From the NCBI GenBank assembly GCA_029224465.1, contig JAQXUQ010000017.1, positions 54,000 through 117,999 of the forward strand: 64,000 nt of DNA. Reading direction: 5' to 3'. The notes under the pieces were generated by a model. It did not search any database. It was not told the DNA's origin and saw only the letters and a list, made by a program, of their open reading frames with translations. Source of the stretch: Bacillota bacterium. Its GTDB lineage: Bacteria > Bacillota > Clostridia > Lachnospirales > Lachnospiraceae. The translations under genes and the position numbers were made by a program. Of the stretch, positions 17,545 to 25,978 are shown in pieces. Every line of letters begins with the position of its first letter. Position 1 is the first letter of the stretch.

Positions 17545-18543
17545 ATGAGCAGACAGGAAGAGCAATCCAGCGGGAACAATACGGAACGTGACTATATCGT
17601 CCGCGCGCAGGATGTCCGTGTAACATTCAAGGCGCCGGGCAGCAGGGACACGGTGAAGGCAGTGGACGGGGTGAGTCTGGATGTACGCCGCGGCGAAGTC
17701 TTCGGCGTCGTCGGTGAAAGCGGCTGCGGAAAGAGCACGCTCGGCAGAGCGCTCCTTGGACTCGTACCGTTATCCGGCGGCAAGGTAATTGTGAACGGCA
17801 AAGACCTTTCCACGCTGTCCGCGCCGCAGATGAAAGAAATGCGCAGAAAGATCCAGATTATCTTTCAGGATCCGTCGGCCTGCCTGAATCCGCGGAGAAC
17901 GGTGCGGGAGATCCTGACGGAACCTTATCTGATCCATGGAATCAGGGACCGGAAAAAGATCGATGAAGAAATCGGAAAGCTGATCGATGCGGTCGGGCTT
18001 GCGCCGTACCATCTGAGCAGATATCCGCACGAGCTTTCCGGAGGGCAGAAGCAGAGAATCGGTATTGCCAGAGCGCTTACGCTGCATCCGGAGTTTATCG
18101 TATGCGACGAGTGCGTTTCCGCGCTGGACGTTTCGGTGCAGGCGCAGGTCCTGAATCTTCTGATGCGGCTTCGCGGGGAGATGGGACTGACTTACTTCTT
18201 CATCTCGCACAATCTGAACGTAATTTATCAGGTCAGCGACCGCGTCGCGGTCATGTATCTTGGCAGAATTGTCGAGATCGCGCCGTACCGGAGCCTGTTT
18301 GAAAATCATTTTCACCCTTATACGGAGGCTCTGCTTTCGGCAATTCCGGGGACCTCGGAGGGAACGAAAAACCGTATTATCCTGCAGGAAGAAGTGCCGA
18401 GCCCGCAGAATCCGCCGTCCGGGTGCCATTTCCATACCCGTTGCCCGAAAGCCTGCCCGATCTGTTCAAAGGAAGTGCCGGCGATGCGGGAAATCCTTCC
18501 GGATCATTTCGCGGCCTGCCATCTCTATGACGCGAAAACTTGA
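17545..18543 (+). CDS. Oligopeptide/dipeptide ABC transporter ATPase (OppF/DppF type)
   Basis: Second ATPase of the importer, 332 residues. Walker A is VGESGCGKSTLG, the signature is LSGGQKQR, and Walker B is FIVCDECVSALD. In that last motif the usual Pro after DE is replaced by Cys, which is unusual but leaves the catalytic Glu. The C-terminal OppF-type domain is present (HPYTEALLSAIPG and GCHFHTRCPKACPIC, with conserved Cys). It begins 19 bases after the first ATPase and would pair with it as a heterodimer on the two permeases encoded downstream. Confidence 0.93.
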   Translation: MSRQEEQSSGNNTERDYIVRAQDVRVTFKAPGSRDTVKAVDGVSLDVRRGEVFGVVGESGCGKSTLGRALLGLVPLSGGKVIVNGKDLSTLSAPQMKEMRRKIQIIFQDPSACLNPRRTVREILTEPYLIHGIRDRKKIDEEIGKLIDAVGLAPYHLSRYPHELSGGQKQRIGIARALTLHPEFIVCDECVSALDVSVQAQVLNLLMRLRGEMGLTYFFISHNLNVIYQVSDRVAVMYLGRIVEIAPYRSLFENHFHPYTEALLSAIPGTSEGTKNRIILQEEVPSPQNPPSGCHFHTRCPKACPICSKEVPAMREILPDHFAACHLYDAKT

Positions 18544-18650
18544 GGAAAAACAAATCGCACGGGGCACGGGCGCAGCTGCGGGAGGATAAGGAAGCCGCGC
18601 CGGGAATACGGGAAACCACCGGCAGATCACCTGCCGTTATGGTAAATGAT

Positions 18651-18670
18651 GGAGAGCGAGGTTGCTCTCC
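18651..18670 (+). other. Short hairpin before the binding-protein gene
   Basis: GGAGAGC and GCTCTCC separated by six bases, without a T run, placed just upstream of the GAAGGAGGAG ribosome binding site. It may affect message stability or translation. Confidence 0.4.
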
Positions 18671-18691
18671 GGAAAGAAGGAGGAGTTCGTT

Positions 18692-20365
18692 ATGAAAAAG
18701 AAACTGATGTCAGCCATCCTGTCGGTTATGCTGGCAGTCGCTCTTGCTGCCTGCGGATCCGCGGACGGCAAGTATGCGGACGCCGGCGCCGACAAGACAA
18801 CCGCCGAAGCGCAGACGGGCGGATCGGAATCCGCGGGTACGGGAGAGAGCAGCGCGGCGGCTGCCGGAAGCGGAAACCAGATCGTGATCAACATGGGTTC
18901 CGGCTTTTCCACGCTCGATCCGGGCTATGTCTATGAGCAGAATCCGCCGCTGATTATCAACGCCTGCTATGAAACGCTGTTCAAAATCAAGACCGGCGAA
19001 GACTCCCCTTCACCGCTCCTTGCCGAGAGTTATTCATTCTCGGACGACGCGAAAGATCTGACGATCAAGCTGAACAAGGACGCGAAGTTCGCGAGCGGCA
19101 ACGACGTTACAAGCGCGGATGTTGCTTTTTCGCTGCTTCGCTGCAAGAACCTGAAAGGAAATCCGTCCTTCATTGTTGACAATATCGACAGCATCGACTG
19201 CCCGGATGACGACACGGTCGTGCTTCACCAGAAAACGCCGGACTCCGCGATTTTGAGCAAGCTCTGCTATTCGGCCTGCTCGATTCTGGACAGCAAGGTT
19301 GTAAAGGAACAGGGTGGTACGGACGCGGAAGACGCGGTGACGGCTGACAAAGCGCAGAACTATCTCAACACGGCAAGTGCCGGCTCCGGCATGTACACGC
19401 TGGAAAGCTATACGCCGGATGAAGAGATCAATCTTGTAAAGAACCCGAATTACTGGGGAAAATCCAACAATATCGACCGCGTCGTCATCAAGCTCACGGA
19501 TGATTCGAACGCGCAGATGATGGGTCTTTCCACGGGTGATGTCGATATCGCGATGAACCTGAACGACGATACGATTTCCGAGCTTGCGGGCAACGCGGAT
19601 GTGACGACAAGCAATACGGCAACCAAAACAGTTGCGTTCCTCATGATGAATGAGGACAAGTCGATCGGAGGACCGGTATCCGACAGCAAAGTGCAGCAGG
19701 CAATCCGTTACGCCGTGGACTATAAAGGCATCCAGAACGTAACCGGTGCAGGTACAGTGACGCCGAAGTCGTTCATTCAGGACGGTTTCCTTGGAAGTGA
19801 AGGACAGCTGGACGCGGATACGGCTACCGATACAGAAAAGGCGAAAAAGCTTCTTGCAGAAGCCGGTTATCCGGACGGGTTTGATGTGGATCTGACCGTC
19901 TGCGATCTTGATATGGAAGGCGTTCCGCTGCTTGATTTTGCACAGAAGGTCAAGGAAGATCTCGCGAAAGCCGGCATCAATGTCAACATCGTGCAGCAGA
20001 ACTGGTCCGGCGGATACGGCGACGCGTACAGAGAAGGCAAACTTGGTTTCACAGTCATGTACTGGGGCATTGATTACAATGATCCGAACGTGCAGCTCGC
20101 GTTCCTGCCCGGACAGACGGTAGGTCTTCGGGCTTCGTGGAAAGACGACAGCGCGTACAAGGATCTTTACAATCAGATACTTGCCGCAACGGATGATGAC
20201 ACGAGAGCAGAACTCCTGAAGAAAGCACAGGAGCAGATGGACGCGGATTCTCCGTTTATCTTCATCGCGCAGGCGCCGTGCCACATCGGCTACAGGAACC
20301 GTCTGAGCGGCGTACAGTTCCGCGATGATATCCGTCTGGATCTGACACAGGTGAATGTAAAGTAA
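18692..20365 (+). CDS. Peptide-type ABC transporter substrate-binding lipoprotein (SBP family 5)
   Basis: Extracytoplasmic binding protein of the peptide/nickel/oligosaccharide family. ATG 18692 follows GAAGGAGGAG; the signal peptide ends in the lipobox LAAC, giving a lipid-anchored Cys at about residue 20. An Ala/Gly/Glu-rich linker of about 40 residues leads to the mature domain. Family-5 features include the opening FSTLDPGYVYEQNPPLI, YSFSDDAKDLTIKLNKDAKF and the ITSADV-like element VTSADVAFSL. 557 residues, normal. The ligand is likely a short peptide, but nickel or another solute cannot be excluded. Confidence 0.93.
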   Translation: MKKKLMSAILSVMLAVALAACGSADGKYADAGADKTTAEAQTGGSESAGTGESSAAAAGSGNQIVINMGSGFSTLDPGYVYEQNPPLIINACYETLFKIKTGEDSPSPLLAESYSFSDDAKDLTIKLNKDAKFASGNDVTSADVAFSLLRCKNLKGNPSFIVDNIDSIDCPDDDTVVLHQKTPDSAILSKLCYSACSILDSKVVKEQGGTDAEDAVTADKAQNYLNTASAGSGMYTLESYTPDEEINLVKNPNYWGKSNNIDRVVIKLTDDSNAQMMGLSTGDVDIAMNLNDDTISELAGNADVTTSNTATKTVAFLMMNEDKSIGGPVSDSKVQQAIRYAVDYKGIQNVTGAGTVTPKSFIQDGFLGSEGQLDADTATDTEKAKKLLAEAGYPDGFDVDLTVCDLDMEGVPLLDFAQKVKEDLAKAGINVNIVQQNWSGGYGDAYREGKLGFTVMYWGIDYNDPNVQLAFLPGQTVGLRASWKDDSAYKDLYNQILAATDDDTRAELLKKAQEQMDADSPFIFIAQAPCHIGYRNRLSGVQFRDDIRLDLTQVNVK

Positions 20366-20377
20366 GTACGGGAGCGA

Positions 20378-20416
20378 CGCGCGGGTGCGCATGGAAACAT
20401 GAGATGTACCCGCGCG
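20378..20416 (+). other. GC-rich hairpin between binding-protein and permease genes
   Basis: CGCGCGGGT (20378-20386) pairs with ACCCGCGCG (20408-20416). There is no T run, so it more likely protects the upstream message or trims read-through than terminates fully. Confidence 0.55.
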
Positions 20417-20468
20417 GATGCATCCGGAATGGATTGGGAACAGACACGGAACAGGAAAGGCAGGGCGA

Positions 20469-21488
20469 ATGGAACGGCTCAAATTCATCGGCAAACGCCT
20501 GGTTACACTGCTGGTCATGCTGATCGGCGTGGCAACGATTGTTTTTATACTGACAAAGCTGGTGCCGGGAGATCCTGTGACCGCCAATCTGAGTCAGCGT
20601 TCTCTGAGCGATCCGAAAATCGTGGAAGCATATAAGGTGCGGTACGGGCTCGATAAGCCGGTTATTGTGCAGTATTTCTATTACATACGCAATCTGCTGC
20701 GGCTGGACCTCGGCACGTCGATCCGGACGAACCGGCCGGTTCTGGAGGAGCTGAAACGATGCTACCCGGCAACGATGGAGCTTGCAATTTTCGCGATTAT
20801 TGTGGCGGCTGTTTTCGGCGTATTGTTCGGAATTATTTCCGCGCTTAGAAGAAACAGCGTCATCGATCAGATTGTACGCGCGATTTCGGTCGTCGGCGTC
20901 AGCATTCCGTCGTTCTGGTTCGCTCTGATCGTTCTGTTCGTATTTTATTACAAACTCCGGACAATGCCGGGCCCGGGGCGGCTTTCAAGCTTCTACGCGG
21001 CGCCGCCGACCGTAACCGGTTTTTACACGATTGACGCGCTGCTGCAGGGAAATATCATGAAGTTCGGCGATGCCCTGATGCATCTGATTCTGCCGGGGTG
21101 CGTACTGGCCGCGTTCACGATGGGGCTGATTACAAGGACGACCAGATCGAATATGCTGGACGTTATGTCCACGGACTATATCCGGACCGCAAGAGCCAAA
21201 GGCGCTCCGAAGCGGAGAGTTGTTTTTCATCACGCGCTTGGAAATGCGATGATTCCGGTGCTGACGGTGATCGGCCTCGGGCTTGGAAATCTGCTGGGCG
21301 GCATGGTGCTTGTCGAGACGATTTTCAGCTGGCCCGGCGTAGGACAGTTCGCTTATGAATCCGTCAAAGCACTGGACTACCCGTCCATCATCGGCGTGTC
21401 GCTGCTGATTGCCTTGAACTATATGGTGATCAATACAATCGTGGATATTCTTTACGGCGTGATTGATCCGCGCGTCAGACGGCGCTGA
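20469..21488 (+). CDS. Peptide ABC transporter permease (DppB/OppB type)
   Basis: First permease, 339 residues. It has the N-terminal helix and GxxxF-type opening MERLKFIGKRLVTLLVMLIGVATIVF, then the LVPGDPV periplasmic segment characteristic of DppB/OppB. The coupling-helix EAA motif is near residue 240 (RTARAKGAPKRRVVFHHALG). ATG 20469 follows GGAAAGGCAGGG; the frame is open upstream to 20418 but without support. It is followed after 11 bases by the second permease. Confidence 0.92.
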   Translation: MERLKFIGKRLVTLLVMLIGVATIVFILTKLVPGDPVTANLSQRSLSDPKIVEAYKVRYGLDKPVIVQYFYYIRNLLRLDLGTSIRTNRPVLEELKRCYPATMELAIFAIIVAAVFGVLFGIISALRRNSVIDQIVRAISVVGVSIPSFWFALIVLFVFYYKLRTMPGPGRLSSFYAAPPTVTGFYTIDALLQGNIMKFGDALMHLILPGCVLAAFTMGLITRTTRSNMLDVMSTDYIRTARAKGAPKRRVVFHHALGNAMIPVLTVIGLGLGNLLGGMVLVETIFSWPGVGQFAYESVKALDYPSIIGVSLLIALNYMVINTIVDILYGVIDPRVRRR

Positions 21489-21499
21489 AGGAGGAGAGT

Positions 21500-22336
21500 A
21501 TGCAGAAGGGCTTGAAAAATCTGTTTCGCAGAAACTACCTCTTTACCGCCGGCTGCGTGATCTGTCTGTTCTGGGTGGTGATGGCTGTTTTCGCACATGT
21601 TATTGCTCCTTATGATCCGATCGCGCAGGATCTGACGGTGAAGCTGCAGGCGCCGTCGGCAGTGCATCTGTTCGGTACGGACAATTTCGGCCGGGACATT
21701 TTCAGCCGCGTGATCTACGGCGGACGCTATTCTTTAATGGCGGGAATTCTGACGGTGCTGATCGCGATGGCCATCGGATCGGTGTACGGCGCTGCCGCGG
21801 GCTATATCGGCGGTGCAGTCGACAATGTCATGATGCGGATTTCCGAGATGATTCTGTCGTTTCCGTCGCTCATCCTCGCGATGTGCATTAACGCGGCACT
21901 TGGCTCAAATCTGTTCAACACCATGTTCGCGCTGATTATCGTCGCGTGGCCGTCGTACGCGAGACTGATGCGCAGCGTTGTGCTGACGGTCAAGGAAAAT
22001 CAGTACATCGAGGCGGCCGAAGCGCTCGGCGCTTCGAGAATGCGCATCCTCCTGCATGAAATCTTTCCGAACAGCATCAGCTCGATCATTGTCATGGCAA
22101 CGACGGATCTCGGGAATCAGATCCTGATGTTTTCCACGCTCAGTTTCCTGGGGCTTGGCTCCGCGCCGCCGACGCCGGAATGGGGCATGATGGTTTCGGA
22201 CGGAGTCAGTTATTTCAACAAATTCTGGGTGGCAGGGTTCCCGGGACTCGCGATCTTCACGATGGCGGTTGGCGCAAACTTTATCGGCGACGGTCTGCGC
22301 GATATCTTAGACCCGAAGCTGCGCAAACAGATGTAG
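21500..22336 (+). CDS. Peptide ABC transporter permease (DppC/OppC type)
   Basis: Second permease, 278 residues. It carries the DppC/OppC N-terminal segment with HLFGTDNFGRDIFSRVIYGGR, a short binding-protein-dependent transport domain, and the EAA motif EAAEALGASRMRILLHEIFPN. Six helices are predicted. ATG 21500 follows GAAGGAGGAG. It pairs with the preceding permease to form the channel. Confidence 0.92.
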   Translation: MQKGLKNLFRRNYLFTAGCVICLFWVVMAVFAHVIAPYDPIAQDLTVKLQAPSAVHLFGTDNFGRDIFSRVIYGGRYSLMAGILTVLIAMAIGSVYGAAAGYIGGAVDNVMMRISEMILSFPSLILAMCINAALGSNLFNTMFALIIVAWPSYARLMRSVVLTVKENQYIEAAEALGASRMRILLHEIFPNSISSIIVMATTDLGNQILMFSTLSFLGLGSAPPTPEWGMMVSDGVSYFNKFWVAGFPGLAIFTMAVGANFIGDGLRDILDPKLRKQM

Positions 22337-22346
22337 GAGGCGGCAG

Positions 22347-22922
22347 ATGCAGCCGGAAGCAGTTTTTACAATGGAAAACGGCGCGGTGATCCGTGTCCTG
22401 TTACTGCCGGAAACGGCGCCGAACGCGGTCAGCTCGTTTATATACGCGGCGCGGCGCGGCATTTATGACGGCCACGCGATTGAGCGGATTGTGCAGGGCA
22501 ATTGGATTGATCTGAGTTACAGCGCATTTCACAGGAAAGATGCCATGTATCTGCTTCCGAAGGAATATGATCTGCATCCGGAAACAGAGCCTCTGACGCC
22601 GGATATTGGAACCATGTGTATGGGCGGTTATGGAGATCTCGGACTTGCGGGCTGTGAAGTCTTCTTTCCGCTGCGTGTCTGCCCGGAATTCAAGGGCGTG
22701 TATCCGGTGCTTGGAAAAGTGCTGGAAGGAATGGAAGAGCTGCGGCGCCTTGAAAAGGTAAAAACAGTCCCGGTGACGGATTTTCCGATTCCGGGCGTTG
22801 AAATCAACAAGCCGGTAGAGCCGCAGAGAATCCGGAGCTGCAGGGTGGATACCGGCGGTGTCGTCTGGCCGGAGCCGGTGCGGGCGGAGGGAAAGAAACT
22901 TCCGCCGTGCTGGAAGGCGTGA
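22347..22922 (+). CDS. Cyclophilin-type peptidyl-prolyl isomerase, divergent
   Basis: 191-residue cytoplasmic cyclophilin-like protein without a signal peptide. It keeps the fold markers: VLLLPETAPNAVSSFIYAARRGIYDGHAIERIV at the start (the last part is the substrate-site strand) and GSQFFI-like material reduced to CEVFFPL, then PVLGKVLEGMEELRRLE. The usual catalytic Arg/Phe/Gln set looks altered (QGNWIDLSY where QGGDP-type is expected), so activity is uncertain. It is the last gene of the peptide transporter operon, 10 bases after the permease. Prolyl isomerisation of imported peptides is an attractive but unproven role. Confidence 0.75.
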   Translation: MQPEAVFTMENGAVIRVLLLPETAPNAVSSFIYAARRGIYDGHAIERIVQGNWIDLSYSAFHRKDAMYLLPKEYDLHPETEPLTPDIGTMCMGGYGDLGLAGCEVFFPLRVCPEFKGVYPVLGKVLEGMEELRRLEKVKTVPVTDFPIPGVEINKPVEPQRIRSCRVDTGGVVWPEPVRAEGKKLPPCWKA

Positions 22923-22941
22923 ACGCTCCCAGCAAAAACCA

Positions 22942-22971
22942 TTGACACCCTGTATCGCCGCGTATTATAGT
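22942..22971 (+). promoter_or_regulatory. Promoter of the lysine-riboswitch transporter operon
   Basis: TTGACA at 22942-22947 and TATAGT at 22966-22971, with 18 bases between. Transcription would start near 22978, just at the first base of the riboswitch. Confidence 0.7.
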
Positions 22972-22980
22972 ATACAAAAC

Positions 22981-23144
22981 AAATATAGAGGTAGCGGTGC
23001 AGATGAGTACCCCCGGGAGCCGGCAGGCTTGGAACGAGGAGAAAGGCAATCACCGCCGAACGGCTGGCGCTGGCAGGCGCAGCCGTGGGGATGCAGATAA
23101 GATCTGCATCACTCCTTCGTTATTGAAGAGGCGCTATTTTACAT
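22981..23144 (+). promoter_or_regulatory. Lysine riboswitch (L box)
   Basis: The leader matches the lysine-sensing aptamer in order: AGAGGTAGCGGTGC and AGTAC at the 5' side, the GAGAAAGGCA segment, the invariant CCGCCGAA core near 23055, and a closing GAGGCGCTATTTTACA that pairs back with the start (P1). It is followed by a terminator hairpin, so lysine binding should stop transcription (OFF switch). It controls the three-gene amino-acid importer and makes lysine its likely substrate. Confidence 0.85.
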
Positions 23145-23158
23145 GAGATCTGACAGGA

Positions 23159-23189
23159 CCGTATGTGTTGAATAGCACATACGGTTTTT
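23159..23189 (+). terminator. Riboswitch-controlled terminator
   Basis: CCGTATGTG (23159-23167) pairs with CACATACGG (23176-23184), followed by five T. It is the expression platform of the lysine riboswitch, upstream of the binding-protein gene. Confidence 0.9.
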
Positions 23190-23295
23190 CGTTTCTCCGG
23201 CCGCGCCTCCTTCTGCTATGAAGGCGCAGTACCCGCTGCGTTTCCGGCAGGCGGTTCGAGGGATTTCGTCTGACGGTCAGAGGAGGACAACTATT

Positions 23296-24228
23296 ATGAG
23301 AAAACAAATGGCAGCAGGAAGGATGATCGCATTAACTGCGGCAGCGGCGATGTGCGCTGCCGCGCTTGCGGGCTGCGGCAGCAGCGGGAGCAAGGGCGCG
23401 GTGGATACGACGGCAGCCGCAGCAGGAACCGAAGCGGCAGCTTCGGCAGGGACAGAAGCAGCAGCCGCTGCCACAGCGGATCAGGCAGCCGCTGGAAACG
23501 GCGTTCTCCGCGTAGGTATGGAATGCAACTATGCGCCGTTCAACTGGACGACGACAACAAAGGGAGAGTTTACGCAGCCTTTGTCCGGCTCGGACTATGC
23601 GGACGGGTATGATGTTGTCATCGCGTCCAGGCTTGCAGAAGCAGCCGGCATGCAGGTGCAGATTGTCAAGCTGGACTGGGATAATCTGATTCTTTCCCTG
23701 CAGAATAATCAGATTGATGCCATTATTGCCGGCATGACCGATACGCCTGATCGGGAGAAGGAAGTCAGCTTCACTTCGCCCTATTACACATCGGAAGAAG
23801 TCGTCATTGTCAAGAAAGACGGAAAGTTTGCTTCCGCGAAGGACATTCAGGACTTTTCCGGCGCTACCGTACAGGGCCAGATGAACACAATCTATGATAC
23901 GGTCATCGACCAGATCAAGGGCGTCAAGCATCAGCCGGCGGCCGAAACTTTCCCGGCGGCGATTCAGGCGCTGCAGTCCGGTGCTGTTGACGGTGTTGTA
24001 TCCGAACTTCCTGTAGCAAACGGCGTCGTCGCTGCCAATCCGGATCTTTCTATTGTCCGCTTCGATGCGGGAAAGGGATTTGATGCGGATACTTCCGTTT
24101 CGATCGCGGTCCGCAAGGACGACACCGCGCTGAAAGATACGCTGGAGAAAGGGCTTGCAGCAATCTCCACCGACGAGCGCAACCAGCTGATGGAAGCGGC
24201 CGTGGAGAGACAACCTGCCAACAACTGA
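23296..24228 (+). CDS. Amino-acid ABC transporter binding lipoprotein, probably lysine
   Basis: Family-3 solute-binding protein, 310 residues. ATG 23296 follows AGGAGGACAA; the signal peptide ends in the lipobox LAGC. A long Ala/Thr/Gly-rich spacer (about residues 25-70) precedes the folded domain, which begins LRVGMECNYAPFNW, the classic family-3 opening. The middle contains LSLQNNQIDAIIAGMTDTPDREKEVSFTSPYY (in two pieces), the ligand-binding hinge region. The upstream lysine riboswitch suggests lysine, possibly with arginine or ornithine. Confidence 0.93.
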   Translation: MRKQMAAGRMIALTAAAAMCAAALAGCGSSGSKGAVDTTAAAAGTEAAASAGTEAAAAATADQAAAGNGVLRVGMECNYAPFNWTTTTKGEFTQPLSGSDYADGYDVVIASRLAEAAGMQVQIVKLDWDNLILSLQNNQIDAIIAGMTDTPDREKEVSFTSPYYTSEEVVIVKKDGKFASAKDIQDFSGATVQGQMNTIYDTVIDQIKGVKHQPAAETFPAAIQALQSGAVDGVVSELPVANGVVAANPDLSIVRFDAGKGFDADTSVSIAVRKDDTALKDTLEKGLAAISTDERNQLMEAAVERQPANN

Positions 24229-24259
24229 CGGAACGGCACAGGCCGGAGGATGATTCACC

Positions 24260-25021
24260 ATGTTTATTGCCAACTGTATTGAAATACTGACCAGATACGG
24301 ATCCAGCCTGCTGATCGGCGTGCGGACATCGCTCCTCGTCGCTCTGACAGGCACGGCCTTCGGCCTTGTTCTCGGCCTGATCGTCGGCGGGTTCCGCGCT
24401 GTTAGACTGGATTTTACTGCAGGAGCCGCCGCGCGCTTCTGGAAGAAGCTTTTTGATGTGATCGCGAATATTTACATCACGGTATTTCGCGGAACGCCGA
24501 TGATGGTGCAGGCGGTTTTCATCTACTACGCGCTGCTGAATGTGATTCACTGGGATACGCTGACAGCCGCGATTGTCGTCATCAGCATCAATACAGGCGC
24601 ATACATGGCGGAAATCATCCGCTCGGGCATTCAGGCGGTCGACCCCGGACAGACCGAGGCCTCCAGGTCTCTCGGCATGTCCAACGCGCAGACCATGATG
24701 ACGGTCGTCCTTCCACAGGCGATCCGCAACGCGTTTCCGGCAATCGGCAACGAGCTGATTGTCAATATCAAGGACTCCTCCGTGCTGATGATTATTTCCA
24801 TCACGGAACTGATGTTCCAGGCAAAGAGCATCGCGGGTTCCACGTACCATTTCACGGAGACCTACTTCCTCGAAGCGATGATTTATCTTCTGATGACGTC
24901 GGTGGCGAGCGTTGTTTTGAACCTGATTGAGAAACGAATGAACCGGTCGAAGGCTTCTCTGAGCCTGCCGATGAGCGATACGGATCCTTCGAGCGCACCG
25001 CTCATCAAAAGAGTGAAGTGA
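24260..25021 (+). CDS. Amino-acid ABC transporter permease (HisM/GlnP type)
   Basis: 253-residue permease of the polar amino-acid family. It has the conserved [17 protein letters not shown] opening, [13 protein letters not shown], and the EAA loop [20 protein letters not shown]. Five hydrophobic helices are visible. ATG 24260 follows CCGGAGGATG. It sits between the binding protein and the ATPase in the riboswitch-controlled operon. Confidence 0.93.
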   Translation: MFIANCIEILTRYGSSLLIGVRTSLLVALTGTAFGLVLGLIVGGFRAVRLDFTAGAAARFWKKLFDVIANIYITVFRGTPMMVQAVFIYYALLNVIHWDTLTAAIVVISINTGAYMAEIIRSGIQAVDPGQTEASRSLGMSNAQTMMTVVLPQAIRNAFPAIGNELIVNIKDSSVLMIISITELMFQAKSIAGSTYHFTETYFLEAMIYLLMTSVASVVLNLIEKRMNRSKASLSLPMSDTDPSSAPLIKRVK

Positions 25022-25035
25022 AGGGGGAGCATACG

Positions 25036-25779
25036 ATGGTCAAAACAAATACGCTCGTGGAAATCAAAGACATTCATAAGAGCTTCGGTCCGCTGGAAGT
25101 GCTGAAGGGCGTCGACTTTTCCGTTTCGGAGGGAGAGGTCGTCTGCCTGATCGGCCGTTCCGGCTCCGGAAAATCGACGCTTCTTCGCTGCATCAACCTG
25201 CTCGAGCACGCGGACAGCGGCACAATCAAGGTGTTCGGGGAAGACATTCTCCATACGAAAAATGTCAACGCGTACCGGGCAAAGGTCGGCATGTGTTTCC
25301 AGCAGTTCAATCTGTTCAACAACATGAACGTTCTGAAAAACTGCGTGACGCCGCAGGTCAAGGTGCTCGGCAGATCGAAAAAAGAGGCGCAGGAAAAGGC
25401 CATGAAGCATCTGCGTGAGGTTGGCATGGAGAACTTCGCCGATGCGGACGTAAGAACGATCTCCGGCGGCCAGAAACAGCGTGTCGCGATTGCGCGCGCC
25501 CTCTGCATGGACCCGAAGCTCATGCTGTTCGACGAGCCGACATCGGCGCTGGATACGGAAATGGTCGGAGAAGTGCTGAATGTTATGAAAAAGCTCGCGC
25601 AGGAAGGGCTTACGATGATTATCGTCACGCACGAGATGAATTTCGCGAGGGATGTTGCGGACCGGGTTGTTTTCATGGATCAGGGACGCATCGAGGAGGA
25701 AGGAACGCCGGAAGAGCTGTTCCTGCATCCTGCGAGCGAACGGACGGCGGCATTTCTGAAAGCTTCCGCCAACAAATAA
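25036..25779 (+). CDS. Amino-acid ABC transporter ATPase (GlnQ/HisP type)
   Basis: 247-residue ATPase. Walker A is [13 protein letters not shown], the signature is ISGGQKQR, Walker B is [12 protein letters not shown], and the switch His lies in VTHEM, all typical of the polar amino-acid subfamily. I chose ATG 25036, with AGGGGGAG eight bases before, over the upstream in-frame codon at 25018 that overlaps the permease. The strong terminator that follows ends the operon. Confidence 0.94.
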   Translation: MVKTNTLVEIKDIHKSFGPLEVLKGVDFSVSEGEVVCLIGRSGSGKSTLLRCINLLEHADSGTIKVFGEDILHTKNVNAYRAKVGMCFQQFNLFNNMNVLKNCVTPQVKVLGRSKKEAQEKAMKHLREVGMENFADADVRTISGGQKQRVAIARALCMDPKLMLFDEPTSALDTEMVGEVLNVMKKLAQEGLTMIIVTHEMNFARDVADRVVFMDQGRIEEEGTPEELFLHPASERTAAFLKASANK

Positions 25780-25791
25780 AAAAGACGGGAT

Positions 25792-25839
25792 AAACCCGTT
25801 CCCGCTTTGGAGAAGACTCCGGAGCGGGAACGGGTTTTT
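25792..25839 (+). terminator. Strong intrinsic terminator
   Basis: AAACCCGTTCCCGCT (25792-25806) pairs with AGCGGGAACGGGTTT (25823-25837), followed by T. It closes the lysine-type importer operon. Confidence 0.92.
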
Positions 25840-25851
25840 AATGGAAAGTGG

Positions 25852-25892
25852 TTTACAGACGAGATAAAATTTGATATCATAATGATATCAAA
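25852..25892 (+). promoter_or_regulatory. SPFH-operon promoter overlapped by a perfect 23-bp palindrome
   Basis: TTTACA (25852-25857) and TATCAT (25875-25880) are spaced by 17 bases. The palindrome TTTGATATCAT-A-ATGATATCAAA (25870-25892) is perfect over both 11-base arms and covers the -10. This is the geometry of a repressor operator. The ribbon-helix-helix protein encoded in the same unit is a candidate for the binder. Confidence 0.75.
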
Positions 25893-25978
25893 AAATAATA
25901 GTGACAGCCAGCCAAAAGCAGGCCGTCAAATTAATCCGCGATTGGCTCTGCCAAAGGCAGGCCGGAAAGGATGTCATC

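Noticed and set aside
22981..23144. T-box or glycine riboswitch
   Set aside because: No T-box sequence (TGGNACCGCG) and no tandem glycine aptamer; the CCGCCGAA core and the closing stem fit the lysine class.
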